64,000 nucleotides of DNA from Enterobacter vonholyi. GTDB taxonomy: Bacteria; Pseudomonadota; Gammaproteobacteria; Enterobacterales; Enterobacteriaceae. Position numbers and translations under genes: made by a program. Shown piece after piece: positions 1 through 9,588 of this stretch (position 1 is its first letter; each line of letters begins with the position of its first letter). The DNA lies in contig NZ_VTUC01000007.1 of NCBI RefSeq assembly GCF_008364555.1, forward strand, positions 103,497-167,496. The letters run 5' to 3'. The notes under the pieces are model-generated. The model did no database searches. It saw only the letters and a list, made by a program, of their open reading frames with translations, and had not been told where the DNA came from.

Positions 1-715
1 TGGCTATGCCTGGGAGGCGATTCGCCACGGGTATCAGACCGTGATGGTCGCGGGTGGCGCTGAGGAGCTGTGTCCGTCTGAAGCAGCGGTGTTTGACACG
101 CTGTTTGCCACCAGCCAGCGTAACGACGAACCCAAAACCACCCCTTCACCGTTCGATACGCAGCGCGATGGTCTGGTCATTGGGGAAGGCGCTGGCACCC
201 TGATTCTGGAAGAGCTGGAGCACGCCAGAGCGCGCGGGGCCACAATCTATGGCGAGATCGTGGGCTTTGCCACCAACTGTGACGCGGCCCATATCACCCA
301 GCCTCAGCGTGACACCATGCAGATTTGCATGGAGCAGTCGCTGGCCATGGCGGGATTAAGCGCCCGGGATATAGGGTATATTTCCGCGCACGGTACCGCC
401 ACCGATCGCGGCGATATCGCCGAAAGCCAGGCCACTGCCGCTATCTACGGTGATAACGTGCCGGTTTCCTCGCTGAAGAGCTATTTTGGCCATACGCTTG
501 GGGCCTGTGGCGCGCTGGAAGCGTGGATGAGCCTGCAGATGATGCGTGAAGGCTGGTTTGCCCCGACGCTCAATTTAACGCAGCCGGATGAGCAATGCGG
601 TGCTTTAGATTATATTATGGGAGAAGCCCGTCAGATTGACTGCGAGTATTTGCAGAGCAATAACTTCGCGTTTGGCGGCATCAATACCTCGATTATCATT
701 AAACGCTGGGCGTAA
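1..715 (+). CDS. beta-ketoacyl-ACP synthase, C-terminal part (cut by window edge)
   Basis: This reading frame is open from the first bases of the window, so the start and roughly the first half of the protein lie outside. About 237 residues remain. They show the C-terminal thiolase fold of a FabB/FabF-type condensing enzyme: an HGTATDRGD stretch carries the first catalytic His, and KSYFGHTLGACGALE carries the conserved Lys and second catalytic His. The catalytic Cys would be upstream. Only 2 bp separate its stop from acpT, so the two are probably co-transcribed. In E. coli O157 and CFT073, acpT sits at one end of a fatty-acid-like (aryl polyene) biosynthesis cluster with several ketosynthases. 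From that I infer this is the last ketosynthase of such a cluster (ApeR-like) rather than housekeeping fabF or fabB. The exact subtype cannot be settled from half a protein. Confidence 0.85.
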   Translation, partial: GYAWEAIRHGYQTVMVAGGAEELCPSEAAVFDTLFATSQRNDEPKTTPSPFDTQRDGLVIGEGAGTLILEELEHARARGATIYGEIVGFATNCDAAHITQPQRDTMQICMEQSLAMAGLSARDIGYISAHGTATDRGDIAESQATAAIYGDNVPVSSLKSYFGHTLGACGALEAWMSLQMMREGWFAPTLNLTQPDEQCGALDYIMGEARQIDCEYLQSNNFAFGGINTSIIIKRWA

Positions 716-717
716 CT

Positions 718-1335
718 ATGTACCAGTTTGTACTGGGAAAAATCTCCACCCTTTGCGCGGACCCGCTGGCGTCAACGCTCGCAGACAGGGCGCCTCAGGG
801 TGCCCAACAAGCCTCCTGGCTGGCCGGGAGGACGCTGCTCGCGAGAACGTTATCCCCTCACCCACTCCCCGACATTATTTACGGCGAGCAGGGGAAACCG
901 GCCTTTGCGGAGGGTCATCCGCTGTGGTTTAACCTGAGCCACAGCGGTGACGATATCGCCCTGCTGATGAGCGATGAAGGCGAAGTCGGCTGTGATATCG
1001 AAGTGATTCGCCCCAGGAAAAACTGGCAGGCGCTGGCGAATGCGGTCTTCAGCATGACGGAGCATGATGAGCTTGAGCGCGAAGCGCCAGAGGAACGGCT
1101 TGCCGCCTTCTGGCGCATCTGGACGCGAAAAGAGGCGATCATAAAGCAGCGCGGCGGCAGCGCCTGGCAGATTGTCAGCATCGACAGCACGGCGCAGACG
1201 CACGCGGTCAGCCAGCTACAGGTCGGTTCGCTGAGCCTTGCCGTCTGTACATCGACCCCTTACACCCTGACCCACGAATCGATTATTCACGTCGGGACGT
1301 TCGGGGCAGAAAAATCACTAACACACCCAGAATAA
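718..1335 (+). CDS. acpT: 4'-phosphopantetheinyl transferase AcpT
   Basis: AcpT transfers 4'-phosphopantetheine from CoA to the Ser of an acyl carrier protein. The 205-residue product matches E. coli AcpT over most of its length. It has the Sfp/AcpS-type motifs: WFNLSHS near residues 70-76, the Mg-binding VGCDIE at 90-95 (Asp93, Glu95), and WTRKEA at 135-140. It is about 10 residues longer at the C terminus than E. coli AcpT (195 aa). The start lies 2 bp after the ketosynthase stop, suggesting translational coupling and a role in activating carrier proteins of that upstream cluster. Its last 53 bp overlap the 3' end of arnF on the opposite strand. Confidence 0.93.
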   Translation: MYQFVLGKISTLCADPLASTLADRAPQGAQQASWLAGRTLLARTLSPHPLPDIIYGEQGKPAFAEGHPLWFNLSHSGDDIALLMSDEGEVGCDIEVIRPRKNWQALANAVFSMTEHDELEREAPEERLAAFWRIWTRKEAIIKQRGGSAWQIVSIDSTAQTHAVSQLQVGSLSLAVCTSTPYTLTHESIIHVGTFGAEKSLTHPE

Positions 1336-1672
1336 TAAACCCGACCCCCACCAACCCGTGCCAGGAGAAGCGTTCTCCCCAGCCGGGCAGCAGGATCGCC
1401 GCGGCCCACACCAGGATGTAGCTAAGACTCAGCAAGGCATACGCTTTGCTGAGCGCCATACGATGCAGCGCCAGATACCAGCAGCCCATGGAGGCCACAT
1501 ACCCCATCAACCCCAGCAGCAGCGCCCCCGTGCCGGATGAGAAGTGCCACAGCGCGGAAATAAGCGCCAGAACATCGCTGACCGGCGGCAGTGCCTGCAT
1601 GGCCTCGCGCAGCAACAGCTGCGCCGCGCTGACTAACAGCACGCTGCATAAGGCCCAGAAAGTCCCTTTCAC
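1283..1672 (-). CDS. arnF: L-Ara4N-phosphoundecaprenol flippase subunit ArnF
   Basis: ArnF is one half of the small-multidrug-resistance-like flippase (with ArnE) that moves 4-amino-4-deoxy-L-arabinose-phosphoundecaprenol to the periplasmic face of the inner membrane. The 129-residue protein (E. coli 128) has four predicted membrane segments and the typical [17 protein letters not shown] core. It is the last gene of the arn operon; its start overlaps the arnE stop by 4 bp. Its 3' end runs 53 bp into acpT, which is transcribed toward it, so no free space remains for a separate terminator between the two. Confidence 0.93.
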   Translation of the reverse strand: MKGTFWALCSVLLVSAAQLLLREAMQALPPVSDVLALISALWHFSSGTGALLLGLMGYVASMGCWYLALHRMALSKAYALLSLSYILVWAAAILLPGWGERFSWHGLVGVGFIILGVLVIFLPRTSRRE

Positions 1673-2004
1673 AGGCTCCCTCCCAGGATAACAATCCCCA
1701 TGATGATGAACCCCACCCCCAGCCAGTGATGCGACGCGACGTTTTCACGCCAGAATATCCTGGCCGCGAGCGTCACCCAGACAAAATTGAGGCTCAGCAT
1801 AGGGTACGCGATGCCGACAGGCAGGCGTTGCAGCACCACCAGCCAGACCAGCATCCCGCTGCCCAGCGCCAGCAGTGCCAGACCAAGCCACAGCGCGATG
1901 TGCGTCCCGCGCCGCCCGGCTTTCGCCGGACGGGTAGCCTGTTTCTGACACAGCTGACCCGCGCAGCTGAGCAGGCTTGCCAGTATCAGCCAGATCCAGG
2001 TCAT
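1669..2004 (-). CDS. arnE: L-Ara4N-phosphoundecaprenol flippase subunit ArnE
   Basis: Partner of ArnF in flipping undecaprenyl-phosphate-Ara4N. The product is 111 residues, the same length as E. coli ArnE, with four membrane segments and the [19 protein letters not shown] stretch typical of the family. The open frame extends upstream, but the ATG at 2004 is chosen because it overlaps the arnT stop as TGATG and gives the family N terminus ([13 protein letters not shown]). It lies inside the tightly packed arn operon, with overlaps at both ends, so translation is likely coupled to its neighbours. Confidence 0.93.
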   Translation of the reverse strand: MTWIWLILASLLSCAGQLCQKQATRPAKAGRRGTHIALWLGLALLALGSGMLVWLVVLQRLPVGIAYPMLSLNFVWVTLAARIFWRENVASHHWLGVGFIIMGIVILGGSL

Positions 2005-3659
2005 CACTTTGGCAGGTACTCCAGCAAGGCCAGACGCCCCTGGATATAGAGATTGTCCGGCTGCGGTAAATTCGCCCGTGAAATATCGTCGCGTTTTGAG
2101 AGCAGCATGACCAGCGACACGCGCCCCTGCTGACGATGCGTTACCAGCCACTGCGCGAAGTCGTCTTCACTGACAAAACGATCTTTCACATCGGGATAAT
2201 CCAGCCCGTAGCGCAGTTCGCCGCTCTGACCAAACAGCGTGATGTCATTGCGCTTCAGCTCCCACGCCAGGCCCGCGGCCACGCCTACGTTATTGGCGAG
2301 TACGAATCGGCTCTCCTGCAGCGGCTCGCGCACGGTATCGACCAGCGACTGCGGCTGTTTGGAATCCACCACCAGGTTAGGAATAGCAAAACCAATCAGC
2401 AGCGCCAGGCCTGCTGGACACAGAGCCGCCAGCCACCATCGCTGCTGGCTCTGCCGGAACGTAAACCAGCCTACCGCGGCCCAGATGAGGAACGCGACCA
2501 CCGCGCAGAACACTTTATACAGTTCGACCGAGGTCCAGACCGGATGCTTAGAAAGCCCCCACGGCGAGACCACCAGCGCGGCCACCACGCCGATAACGCC
2601 AAACGCCAGGTTAATTCCGCCGTTAATGCGTAACGCTCTGGCGCCTTTCTCCGCCGCGAGGCAGGCATAGCGCGCCATCAGGATAGCAAGAGGGGCAAAG
2701 CAGGGCAGGATATAGGTCGGCAGCTTGCCTTTGGCGATGCTGAAGAACAGCAGCGGCATCACCACCCAACCCAGCAGATAGAACCCACCGCCCGCGTTTT
2801 GTCTGTCATTCCAGCCGAGACGAAACGCGCCGGGCAGCAGCGCCAGCCACGGCAGGCTGCCCGCAATCAGGAACGGTATGTAGTACCAGAACGGGGCTTT
2901 ATGCTGCGCGTCGCTCTGGGCAAAACGCTGAATATGTTCCACCCAGAAGAAGTAACGCCAGAAGTCAGGCTCGCGCTGCGCAATGGCCAGCCCCCATGGC
3001 AGAACAATCAGCACGCAGCTCAGGATCGCGAGCCAGCCAAAAATCAGCACCTCTTTCCAGCGCTTCTGGGCGATCGCCCACGGCAGCACGCCAATCACCG
3101 GTACCGCCAGCGCCAGGAAGCCTTTGGTCATCACCCCCATCCCGCAGGCCAGCCCAAGCAGCACATAGCCGCCCGCTTTTCCGGCAACGGTTTGGGCCTG
3201 TGATGCGAGCCAGAAGCTGCACATCGCCGCCACCAGCCACAGGGTGATGATAGGATCCAGTACCGCATACGTGCCGATGCCATACACCAGGAACAGGGTC
3301 AGGAAGATCAGCCCGGAGAAAATGGCGGTCCGCTTATCCCGCCAGAGACGCCAGGCCATCCAGATGACCAGCAGCGCGGCTAAGCCGGTAGAGAAGATAG
3401 ACCCGGCGCGCACGGCGAGGTTCGTGTGCCCGAACAGCATCTGTCCGATGCTGTTGATCCAGTAGCCGGCAATCGGCTTTTCAAAGTAACGCAGCCCCAG
3501 AAAATGCGGGACTACCCAGTCTCCGGAGGCCAGCATTTCGCGGCTGATTTCCGCATAGCGCGTTTCATCAGGCTGCCAGAGCAGGCGGATATCGACCGGA
3601 ATGAGGTAGTAAACGATAAACAGTGCGAGAAGCGCTAAGCCATAACGGGCTGTTTTCAT
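2004..3659 (-). CDS. arnT: undecaprenyl-phosphate Ara4N:lipid A transferase ArnT
   Basis: ArnT is the inner membrane glycosyltransferase (GT83) that moves L-Ara4N from its undecaprenyl carrier to lipid A phosphates on the periplasmic side. This lowers the negative charge of LPS and gives polymyxin resistance. At 551 residues it matches the E. coli length (550). About a dozen membrane segments are visible. The first periplasmic loop carries the acidic [15 protein letters not shown] motif, which contains the Asp conserved in the PMT/ArnT superfamily. A soluble C-terminal domain follows. The gene overlaps arnD by 4 bp and touches arnE, consistent with one operon. Confidence 0.95.
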   Translation of the reverse strand: MKTARYGLALLALFIVYYLIPVDIRLLWQPDETRYAEISREMLASGDWVVPHFLGLRYFEKPIAGYWINSIGQMLFGHTNLAVRAGSIFSTGLAALLVIWMAWRLWRDKRTAIFSGLIFLTLFLVYGIGTYAVLDPIITLWLVAAMCSFWLASQAQTVAGKAGGYVLLGLACGMGVMTKGFLALAVPVIGVLPWAIAQKRWKEVLIFGWLAILSCVLIVLPWGLAIAQREPDFWRYFFWVEHIQRFAQSDAQHKAPFWYYIPFLIAGSLPWLALLPGAFRLGWNDRQNAGGGFYLLGWVVMPLLFFSIAKGKLPTYILPCFAPLAILMARYACLAAEKGARALRINGGINLAFGVIGVVAALVVSPWGLSKHPVWTSVELYKVFCAVVAFLIWAAVGWFTFRQSQQRWWLAALCPAGLALLIGFAIPNLVVDSKQPQSLVDTVREPLQESRFVLANNVGVAAGLAWELKRNDITLFGQSGELRYGLDYPDVKDRFVSEDDFAQWLVTHRQQGRVSLVMLLSKRDDISRANLPQPDNLYIQGRLALLEYLPK

Positions 3660-4558
3660 GGGGCCGGACTCACGGTTTGTTGATAGCCAAGCCAGCCTTC
3701 CCGGCCAGCCATTTCATTACGGACAACTTTGCCTGCGGGCAGGGTACTAAGGTCGTCTGGCAGCAGCTCGCTCAACGGGCAGAATTCAATTCCCTCCTGA
3801 GCGGCCATGGTCAGCAGTTTGTCGAAATCATGCTGATACGCAATCCCTTCCACTTCGGCATGGATGGTATACACCGGCGTACCGGCGTCACGATGAATGC
3901 GGTCCAGGATGTAGCGATTGAACTCATTCGCTTTCACCTCGCGCCCGACCACTTCATCCCAGGTGGGAAGCGTAACCGGAATTTGCACCGTTCCGTAGCG
4001 ATTTTCGCCTAACAGCGGCAAAAATGGCCCGGTTCCGCGGCAATCGCTATTGTAGCGAAACGCGAAGGCTTCTTTGGCCTTCACTACGCGCTGATCCGCA
4101 CGCCATCCCGCCACGGCGGAGCAGCGCACGGGCTGGGCGATAATGGCCTCCAGCTCCAGCATCCCACGCTCGACCTCACGGGACAGGCGCGGGATATCCC
4201 AAACGCCCGCCCAGGCTTGCCAGGCATGGTGATCCCAGGCGTGCAGCCCCACCTCATGATGCTGCGCCGCCTCACGGATAACCGCTTCATTACCCGCGCC
4301 GATGCGTCTGCCGGGCCAGGCGGTGCCTGCCAGCAAAATATCCCAGCCGTAGAGGGATGCTGCGCGCGAGCGCAGCATTTTGAACAGAAATGCCGGTTTA
4401 ATCAGACGCCATAAATGGCGCCCCATGTTGTCAGGCCCCACGCTGAAGAAAATGCTGGAGCGCACGCCGTGCTTGCTCAGCAGTTCCAGCAGTTTGGGTA
4501 CTCCGTCACGCGTTCCCCTGAAGGTGTCGACATCAATGCGTAAACCGACTTTTTTCAT
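3656..4558 (-). CDS. arnD: 4-deoxy-4-formamido-L-arabinose-phosphoundecaprenol deformylase ArnD
   Basis: ArnD removes the formyl group from undecaprenyl-phosphate-Ara4FN, making Ara4N addition irreversible. The 300-residue protein belongs to the NodB polysaccharide deacetylase family. [15 protein letters not shown] at the N terminus carries the metal-binding Asp residues. The DHHAW segment around the first third carries the conserved His residues of this family. The start overlaps the arnA stop by 4 bp, and the stop overlaps the arnT start by 4 bp. Confidence 0.95.
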   Translation of the reverse strand: MKKVGLRIDVDTFRGTRDGVPKLLELLSKHGVRSSIFFSVGPDNMGRHLWRLIKPAFLFKMLRSRAASLYGWDILLAGTAWPGRRIGAGNEAVIREAAQHHEVGLHAWDHHAWQAWAGVWDIPRLSREVERGMLELEAIIAQPVRCSAVAGWRADQRVVKAKEAFAFRYNSDCRGTGPFLPLLGENRYGTVQIPVTLPTWDEVVGREVKANEFNRYILDRIHRDAGTPVYTIHAEVEGIAYQHDFDKLLTMAAQEGIEFCPLSELLPDDLSTLPAGKVVRNEMAGREGWLGYQQTVSPAP

Positions 4559-6537
4559 GAGACCTGTTCCGACAGCTCCACGGTGCGCAGGAAGAAATCG
4601 AGCGTTTCATCAATGGTCTGCTCCATCTTCACCGTCGGCGTCCAGTTCAGGCAGCGCTTCGCGTTGCGAATGCTTGGCTTACGGTGCTCAACGTCCTGGT
4701 AGCCCTTACCATAGTAGCTGCTGCTTTCCACTTCGCGGAAACCGGCAAACGGCGGGAATTTATCGCGCAGCGGATGGCGCTCAAAGCTGGCCAGCAGCAT
4801 CTCGGCCAGCTCGCGAATGCTCGCTTCGTTGTCCGGGTTACCGATGTTAATGATTTCACCGTTGCAGCGGTTATCTTTGTTTTCGATGATGCGGAACAGC
4901 GCTTCGATACCGTCGCTGATATCCGTAAAGCAGCGTTTCTGTTTCCCGCCTTCGATAAGCTTGATTGGCGAGCCTTCCACCAGGTTCAGGATCAGCTGGG
5001 TGATCGCACGGGAGCTACCGATACGCGCCGCGTTCAGGTTATCCAGACGTGGCCCCATCCAGTTGAACGGACGGAACAGGGTAAAGCGCAGGCCCTCTTT
5101 CTCACCGTAGGCCCAAATCACGCGGTCCAGCAGCTGTTTGGAGACGGAGTAAATCCAGCGCTGTTTGTTGATCGGCCCGACCACCAGGTTAGAGGTGTCT
5201 TCATCGAAGTTCTTATCGGTACACATGCCGTACACTTCAGAGGTGGACGGGAAGATGATGCGCTTGTCGTATTTCACGCAGTCGCGGATGATCTTCAGGT
5301 TCTCTTCGAAGTCCAGTTCGAACACGCGCAGCGGGTTACGGGTGTACTCAATCGGGGTGGCAATGGCGACCAGCGGCAGCACCACGTCGCATTTTTTAAT
5401 ATGGTATTCAATCCACTCGGAATGGATGCTGATGTCCCCTTCCACGAAGTGGAAGCGCGGGTTGTCGAGGAAACGGCTGATTGCATCCGCGCCAATATCC
5501 AGGCCGTAGATTTCGTAGTTATCGTCCTTGAGCAGACGTTCGGTCAGGTGGTTACCGATAAAGCCGTTCACGCCGAGGATCAGCACGCGGGTGCGGCGTT
5601 TGATGGCAACAACCGGCGCGCTGGTGATCAGCGCCCCGGCCACCAGGCCCAGAGACTGCGCCAGTTGGGTGCCCTGAACGTACAGGCCGTTGTCGGTTTG
5701 TCCGGTGACGATCTCCAGCGCCTGCTCGCCGCAGCTCACAATCAGCGGGGAGACGGAGACGACGGTGCCCGGTTTAGCGGCCGGGATGTCGTCACGCACG
5801 CGGGATTTCCAGACGATGAATTTGCTTACGCCCGCAAAGCTGTAGGCGCCCGGCCACGGATCGGTTACGGCGCGCACCAGGTTGTGCAGCTGGCGTGCCG
5901 GTTTGTTCCAGTCCAGACGACCATCTTCCGGCGCGCGGCGGCCAAAGCAGCTTGCCTTGCTCTCGTCCTGTGCGGTTTCGCTGAAGTTACCGTTAAGGAT
6001 ACCCGGCAGCGCATCACGCAGCAGCGTCTGTGCCGTCACGTTCAGCTTTTGATGCAGCTGCAGCGCGGTCTCGTCCGCATCAATAGCGACCTTCTGCTGT
6101 GCCACGATAGCGCCCGCATCCGCACGGCGTACCATGCGGTGCAGCGTGACGCCCGTTTCCGTTTCACCGTTCACCAGCACCCAGTTCAGCGGGGCGCGGC
6201 CACGGTAGGCGGGCAGCAGAGAACCATGAAGATTAAAGGCGCCTTTTGCGGCCAGGCCTAAGATCTCGTCGCAGATCAGGTTGCGATAGTAGAACGAGAA
6301 GATGACGTCAGGCGCGAGGGCGCGAATGCGCTCCACCCACAGCGGGTGGTTGACGTCGTCCGGCGCATAAACCGGGATCCCGCGCTCGGCGGCGATACGC
6401 GCCACGGAGCCGAAAAAGTTGTTCTCTCCGGCCGTGTCCGGATGGGTAAAGATTGCCGCAATGTCATAGCCCGCTTCCAGCAGGGCCAGCGTGCCCGTGC
6501 ACCCCATATCGTGATAGGCAAATACAACAGCTTTCAT
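4555..6537 (-). CDS. arnA: bifunctional UDP-Ara4N formyltransferase / UDP-glucuronic acid oxidase ArnA
   Basis: ArnA carries two activities in one chain. The C-terminal half oxidatively decarboxylates UDP-glucuronate to UDP-4-keto-arabinose; the N-terminal half N-formylates UDP-Ara4N made by ArnB. The 660 residues equal the E. coli length. The formyltransferase part shows [15 protein letters not shown], with the catalytic Asn and His near residues 102-104. The dehydrogenase part starts near residue 315 with the NAD-binding [10 protein letters not shown] and has an SDR-type Tyr/Lys (YSVSK). Overlaps of 4 bp with arnC and arnD place it in the middle of the operon. A long antisense frame across this gene is a coding shadow. 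Confidence 0.97.
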   Translation of the reverse strand: MKAVVFAYHDMGCTGTLALLEAGYDIAAIFTHPDTAGENNFFGSVARIAAERGIPVYAPDDVNHPLWVERIRALAPDVIFSFYYRNLICDEILGLAAKGAFNLHGSLLPAYRGRAPLNWVLVNGETETGVTLHRMVRRADAGAIVAQQKVAIDADETALQLHQKLNVTAQTLLRDALPGILNGNFSETAQDESKASCFGRRAPEDGRLDWNKPARQLHNLVRAVTDPWPGAYSFAGVSKFIVWKSRVRDDIPAAKPGTVVSVSPLIVSCGEQALEIVTGQTDNGLYVQGTQLAQSLGLVAGALITSAPVVAIKRRTRVLILGVNGFIGNHLTERLLKDDNYEIYGLDIGADAISRFLDNPRFHFVEGDISIHSEWIEYHIKKCDVVLPLVAIATPIEYTRNPLRVFELDFEENLKIIRDCVKYDKRIIFPSTSEVYGMCTDKNFDEDTSNLVVGPINKQRWIYSVSKQLLDRVIWAYGEKEGLRFTLFRPFNWMGPRLDNLNAARIGSSRAITQLILNLVEGSPIKLIEGGKQKRCFTDISDGIEALFRIIENKDNRCNGEIINIGNPDNEASIRELAEMLLASFERHPLRDKFPPFAGFREVESSSYYGKGYQDVEHRKPSIRNAKRCLNWTPTVKMEQTIDETLDFFLRTVELSEQVS

Positions 6538-7517
6538 GGGTGAATTTCCTCTTGAGATGCTTTGTTTTCCTGACGGACAACACGTTGAATAAAGTAGCGC
6601 GGACGCGCGCGAACATCGTTATAGATACGGCCAATGTATTCACCGAGGAGACCCATCCCGACAAACTGGGCGCCGATGAACATAAACAGCACGGCAAAGA
6701 GCATGAAGACCCCTTCCGCCGCCCACTGCGGACCAAAGACCAGTCGCAGTACCACCAGCAGAACGGACAGCCCAAAACCGGCAACGGCGATGATGCTGCC
6801 GAAAACGCTCAGCAGACGCAGCGGCGTGGTGGTCAGGCAGGTGATGAGGTCGTACATCAGGTTGATGAGACGCATAAAGCTGTACTTCGATTCCCCGTGC
6901 TCGCGCTCGGCGTGCAGGACCGGGATTTCCGTTGCCTTACGGGCAAAGGTATTCGCCAGAATCGGAATGAAGGTGCTGCGCTCATGGCAATGCAGCATGG
7001 CGTCGACAATATGGCGGCGGTAGGCGCGCAGCATGCAGCCGTAATCGCCCATCGCTTTACCGGTCGTGCGCTGGATCAGACGGTTGATGGTACGCGAGGC
7101 GAGCTTACGGAACAGGCTGTCCTGGCGGTTCTGACGTACCGTCCCGACCACGTCATAGCCTTCGTCGGCTTTGGCAACCAGGCGCGGGATCTCTTCCGGC
7201 GGGTTTTGCAGGTCCGCGTCCAGGGTGATGATTAGATCGCCCGTGACGTGGCTAAACCCCGCCATAATTGCCGAGTGCTGGCCGTAGTTGCGGTTGAGCA
7301 GCACGGCCACAATGTGGCTGCCTTCAGCCTGTGCGGCTTCGGTCAGCATCAGCGCGGAATTGTCGCTACTGCCATCATCCACCAGCAGAATTTCGTAGGC
7401 CTTGCCCATCGTGTCGCAGGCGGCCGTTGTACGACGAATCAGTTCGGGCAGGCTCTCCTGCTCGTTGTAAACCGGGATTACCACGGAAACTTTTTGTACG
7501 GGCGGTGCACTGAACAT
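6534..7517 (-). CDS. arnC: undecaprenyl-phosphate Ara4FN transferase ArnC
   Basis: ArnC attaches 4-formamido-arabinose from UDP-Ara4FN to undecaprenyl phosphate at the cytoplasmic face of the membrane. It is a GT2 family enzyme: [16 protein letters not shown] starts the catalytic domain, and [12 protein letters not shown] carries the metal-binding DxD. Two hydrophobic segments near the C terminus anchor it. The open frame runs further upstream, into arnB. The ATG at 7517 is preferred because it sits 1 bp after the arnB stop and gives a 327-residue protein, close to the family length of 322-327. Confidence 0.95.
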   Translation of the reverse strand: MFSAPPVQKVSVVIPVYNEQESLPELIRRTTAACDTMGKAYEILLVDDGSSDNSALMLTEAAQAEGSHIVAVLLNRNYGQHSAIMAGFSHVTGDLIITLDADLQNPPEEIPRLVAKADEGYDVVGTVRQNRQDSLFRKLASRTINRLIQRTTGKAMGDYGCMLRAYRRHIVDAMLHCHERSTFIPILANTFARKATEIPVLHAEREHGESKYSFMRLINLMYDLITCLTTTPLRLLSVFGSIIAVAGFGLSVLLVVLRLVFGPQWAAEGVFMLFAVLFMFIGAQFVGMGLLGEYIGRIYNDVRARPRYFIQRVVRQENKASQEEIHP

Positions 7518-7518
7518 A

Positions 7519-8658
7519 TCAATGTCCTGCAAGCTGATGGAGTGCGGTAATGACGCGGGTTGTATCGTCATGAGTCATGTCCGGGAAAAGAGGGAGAGAA
7601 CAAATACGCGCGCTATTCCATTCAGAATTCGGGAGCGATACATCAGGAAAACGCTCGCGGTAGTATTTTTGGGTGTGCGCCGCGCGGAAGTGGAGACCGG
7701 TACCGATGCCTTTCTCTTTCAGCGCCGCCATCAGGTTGTCGCGTGAGATCCCGCAGCGCGCTTCATCGACGCGAATAATAAACAGGTGCCAGGCGTGCAC
7801 GTGCGGCCATGACGGGATGGTGAGCGGCTGGAACGGCGTATCGGCAAGCTCCCGCAGGTAGCGTTCAGCGATTTCCTGGCGGCGCCTGTTGGCCTCTTTC
7901 AGTTTGCCTAACTGCACCAGCGCCAGCGCGGCGTTGATGTCCGCCAGGTTGTATTTATAGCCCGGTGCGATCACTTCCGCCTGCGGCGCGCGGCCGTGCG
8001 TCTGACGATCATAGGCGTCTACGCCGAGGCCATGGAATTTCAGACTGCGGATCCGCTGTGCCAGCTGGGCATTATCCGTGACGACTAAGCCGCCTTCCGC
8101 GCAGGTCATGTTTTTAATGGCATGGAAGGAGAAAATTGCCGTTCCCTTCCAGCCAACGTGACAATTCTTGTAATACGTTCCGGCGGCATGGGCCGCATCT
8201 TCAATCACCGGAATACCGTGACGTTCACCGATGTCATGAATGGCGTCGATTTCACACGGCGCGCCGGCATAGTGAACGGGAATAATGGCTTTGGTACGCG
8301 AAGTAATAGCGGCTTCCACGGCTTCTGGCGTCACCATTAATGTTTCTTTATCCACATCAATCATGACCGGCGTGGCGCCCAGCAATACGATCATATTCAG
8401 CGTGGACACCCAGGTCTGGGAAGGAGTAATAACTTCATCGCCCGGGCCAATATCCAGCGCCATCAGCGTGACGTGCATTCCTGCGGTGGCTGAACAGACG
8501 GCAATCGCGTGTTGATTCCCGGTAAGCTGACAGAATGCCTCTTCGAGTTCCTGATTCTTAGGCCCAGTGGTGATCCAGCCCGACATCAAAACGTCCTGAA
8601 GCGCCGCAATTTCCTCAGCGCCCATCGACGGTCGCGAAAAAGGCAGAAAATCACTCAT
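7519..8658 (-). CDS. arnB: UDP-4-amino-4-deoxy-L-arabinose--oxoglutarate aminotransferase ArnB
   Basis: ArnB is a PLP-dependent DegT/DnrJ/EryC1 aminotransferase. It converts UDP-4-keto-arabinose to UDP-Ara4N using glutamate. The 379-residue product has the PLP lysine in FHAIKNM and the EDAAHAAG segment that contacts the cofactor. The ATG at 8658 is chosen over an upstream in-frame codon because an AAGGAAA ribosome site lies about 9 bases before it and the protein then begins [10 protein letters not shown], as in the family. It is the first gene of the operon and follows a long AT-rich control region. Confidence 0.95.
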   Translation of the reverse strand: MSDFLPFSRPSMGAEEIAALQDVLMSGWITTGPKNQELEEAFCQLTGNQHAIAVCSATAGMHVTLMALDIGPGDEVITPSQTWVSTLNMIVLLGATPVMIDVDKETLMVTPEAVEAAITSRTKAIIPVHYAGAPCEIDAIHDIGERHGIPVIEDAAHAAGTYYKNCHVGWKGTAIFSFHAIKNMTCAEGGLVVTDNAQLAQRIRSLKFHGLGVDAYDRQTHGRAPQAEVIAPGYKYNLADINAALALVQLGKLKEANRRRQEIAERYLRELADTPFQPLTIPSWPHVHAWHLFIIRVDEARCGISRDNLMAALKEKGIGTGLHFRAAHTQKYYRERFPDVSLPNSEWNSARICSLPLFPDMTHDDTTRVITALHQLAGH

Positions 8659-8737
8659 TATTAATTTCCTTGCAATCAAAATGGCACGTTTTTGATATTA
8701 ACCAAATGCTGGCCCGTTTATTTCAACGAACCATAAA

Positions 8738-8778
8738 CTTATATCAAAGTATCTCTCTTTCCTTAGGGAAAAATTAAG
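8738..8778 (-). promoter_or_regulatory. candidate PmrA (BasR) box and promoter of the arn operon
   Basis: Read on the minus strand, CTTAAT (8778-8773), five bases, then CCTAAG (8767-8762) form a direct repeat like the PmrA box known at Salmonella pmrH (CTTAAG-N5-CTTAAT). The second half-site takes the place of a -35 element. Eighteen bases downstream lies TATAAG (8743-8738) as a -10, leaving a leader of roughly 70 bases before arnB. The 327-bp stretch 8659-8985 holds this promoter, AT-rich sequence and the padC terminator, with no credible gene. Confidence 0.6.
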
Positions 8779-8910
8779 ACAGCGTTTACAACGCTATAAG
8801 ACAACTAGCAGCCAATTGAAAAACAACAAGTTAATTTAATATTAAATATTTTTGATGTGATCTTCCGCAACATTTTGAAATGGGATGATTTAAACCATAC
8901 ATCAACAAAC

Positions 8911-8954
8911 AAAAAAAAATCCCGGCCATTTCAAAATAATATGAAATAGCCGGG
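8911..8954 (-). terminator. intrinsic terminator downstream of padC
   Basis: CCCGGC (8921-8926) and GCCGGG (8949-8954) enclose a further partly paired TTTCA/TGAAA segment. The A-run at 8911-8919 becomes a T-tract on the minus strand just after the stem. This fits a Rho-independent terminator for padC. T-rich sequence on the other side may let it work in both directions. Confidence 0.8.
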
Positions 8955-8985
8955 AACTTTTCTTTTTAGTTAATTGTCGCGCTTA

Positions 8986-9489
8986 TTACAGGTTATCTGG
9001 AAAGTTTTTCGGTAATTCACTGGCCGCGCAGGCGATAACGCTTTCATTATTTGCACCGCAGTCGCGCACAAAGGTGATCGTGGCAAACTCATCAATCACT
9101 TCCGTTGGATACGCCGGGCCCGCATCGCGATAGCTATTCATCAGCGGAATATGGTCGTTCTGGAAGCAGACGGTTTTTTCCGGGTTGTTCATGACCCAGC
9201 GTGGGAAGAAGATGGTGCCGTGGAACAGTTTGTCGCCCAGGTTCACAATCAGGCTGACGTCGGTGCCGGTTGGCTCGGTCCAGGAAATTTTATAGATGCT
9301 CTCCCCTACCCGCACGATGTAAGCCTGCTGATCTTTCACCCAACGGTTGGCTACCAGACCGCTGTGAATACGGTAATCAAGCGTGGTCTCATTTTTGACG
9401 TAAATCTCGTAGTTCCAGCCGTTATCGTAGGTATATACAAGATGTTTACCAACAAAGCCGCTTAAGTCGTGTTTGTCGAAGGTGTTCAT
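8986..9489 (-). CDS. padC: phenolic acid decarboxylase (ferulate/p-coumarate)
   Basis: PadC is a cofactor-free cytoplasmic enzyme that decarboxylates ferulic, p-coumaric and caffeic acids to vinyl phenols, detoxifying plant hydroxycinnamates. The 167-residue product looks very close to the Enterobacter sp. Px6-4 ferulate decarboxylase as I remember it. Trp25, Tyr27 and Glu134, residues discussed in that enzyme's mechanism, are at the same numbers here. An AAAGGAG site lies about 8 bases before the ATG. It is transcribed away from a LysR regulator 99 bp away, the usual pattern for an inducer-controlled gene. A strong terminator follows. Confidence 0.95.
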   Translation of the reverse strand: MNTFDKHDLSGFVGKHLVYTYDNGWNYEIYVKNETTLDYRIHSGLVANRWVKDQQAYIVRVGESIYKISWTEPTGTDVSLIVNLGDKLFHGTIFFPRWVMNNPEKTVCFQNDHIPLMNSYRDAGPAYPTEVIDEFATITFVRDCGANNESVIACAASELPKNFPDNL

Positions 9490-9535
9490 AAGATGTCTCC
9501 TTTGTTTTGATGAGACGATCGTACCCCTTCAAAAA

Positions 9536-9570
9536 ATGAATGAATAACGCTATGTTTTAATCAAATTCAT
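9536..9570. promoter_or_regulatory. padC-lysR divergent control region with inverted repeat
   Basis: The 99-bp gap between padC and the LysR gene is AT-rich. It contains ATGAAT (9536-9541) and ATTCAT (9565-9570), an inverted repeat that could be part of a LysR-type operator. No alignment supports it beyond position and symmetry. Confidence 0.35.
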
Positions 9571-9588
9571 CCAAATTTTAGATAAATC

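Noticed and set aside
4684..6261. 525-codon open frame on the plus strand across arnA
   Set aside because: Antisense shadow of a conserved gene; no family resemblance, no ribosome site, and amino-acid composition typical of reversed high-GC coding sequence.
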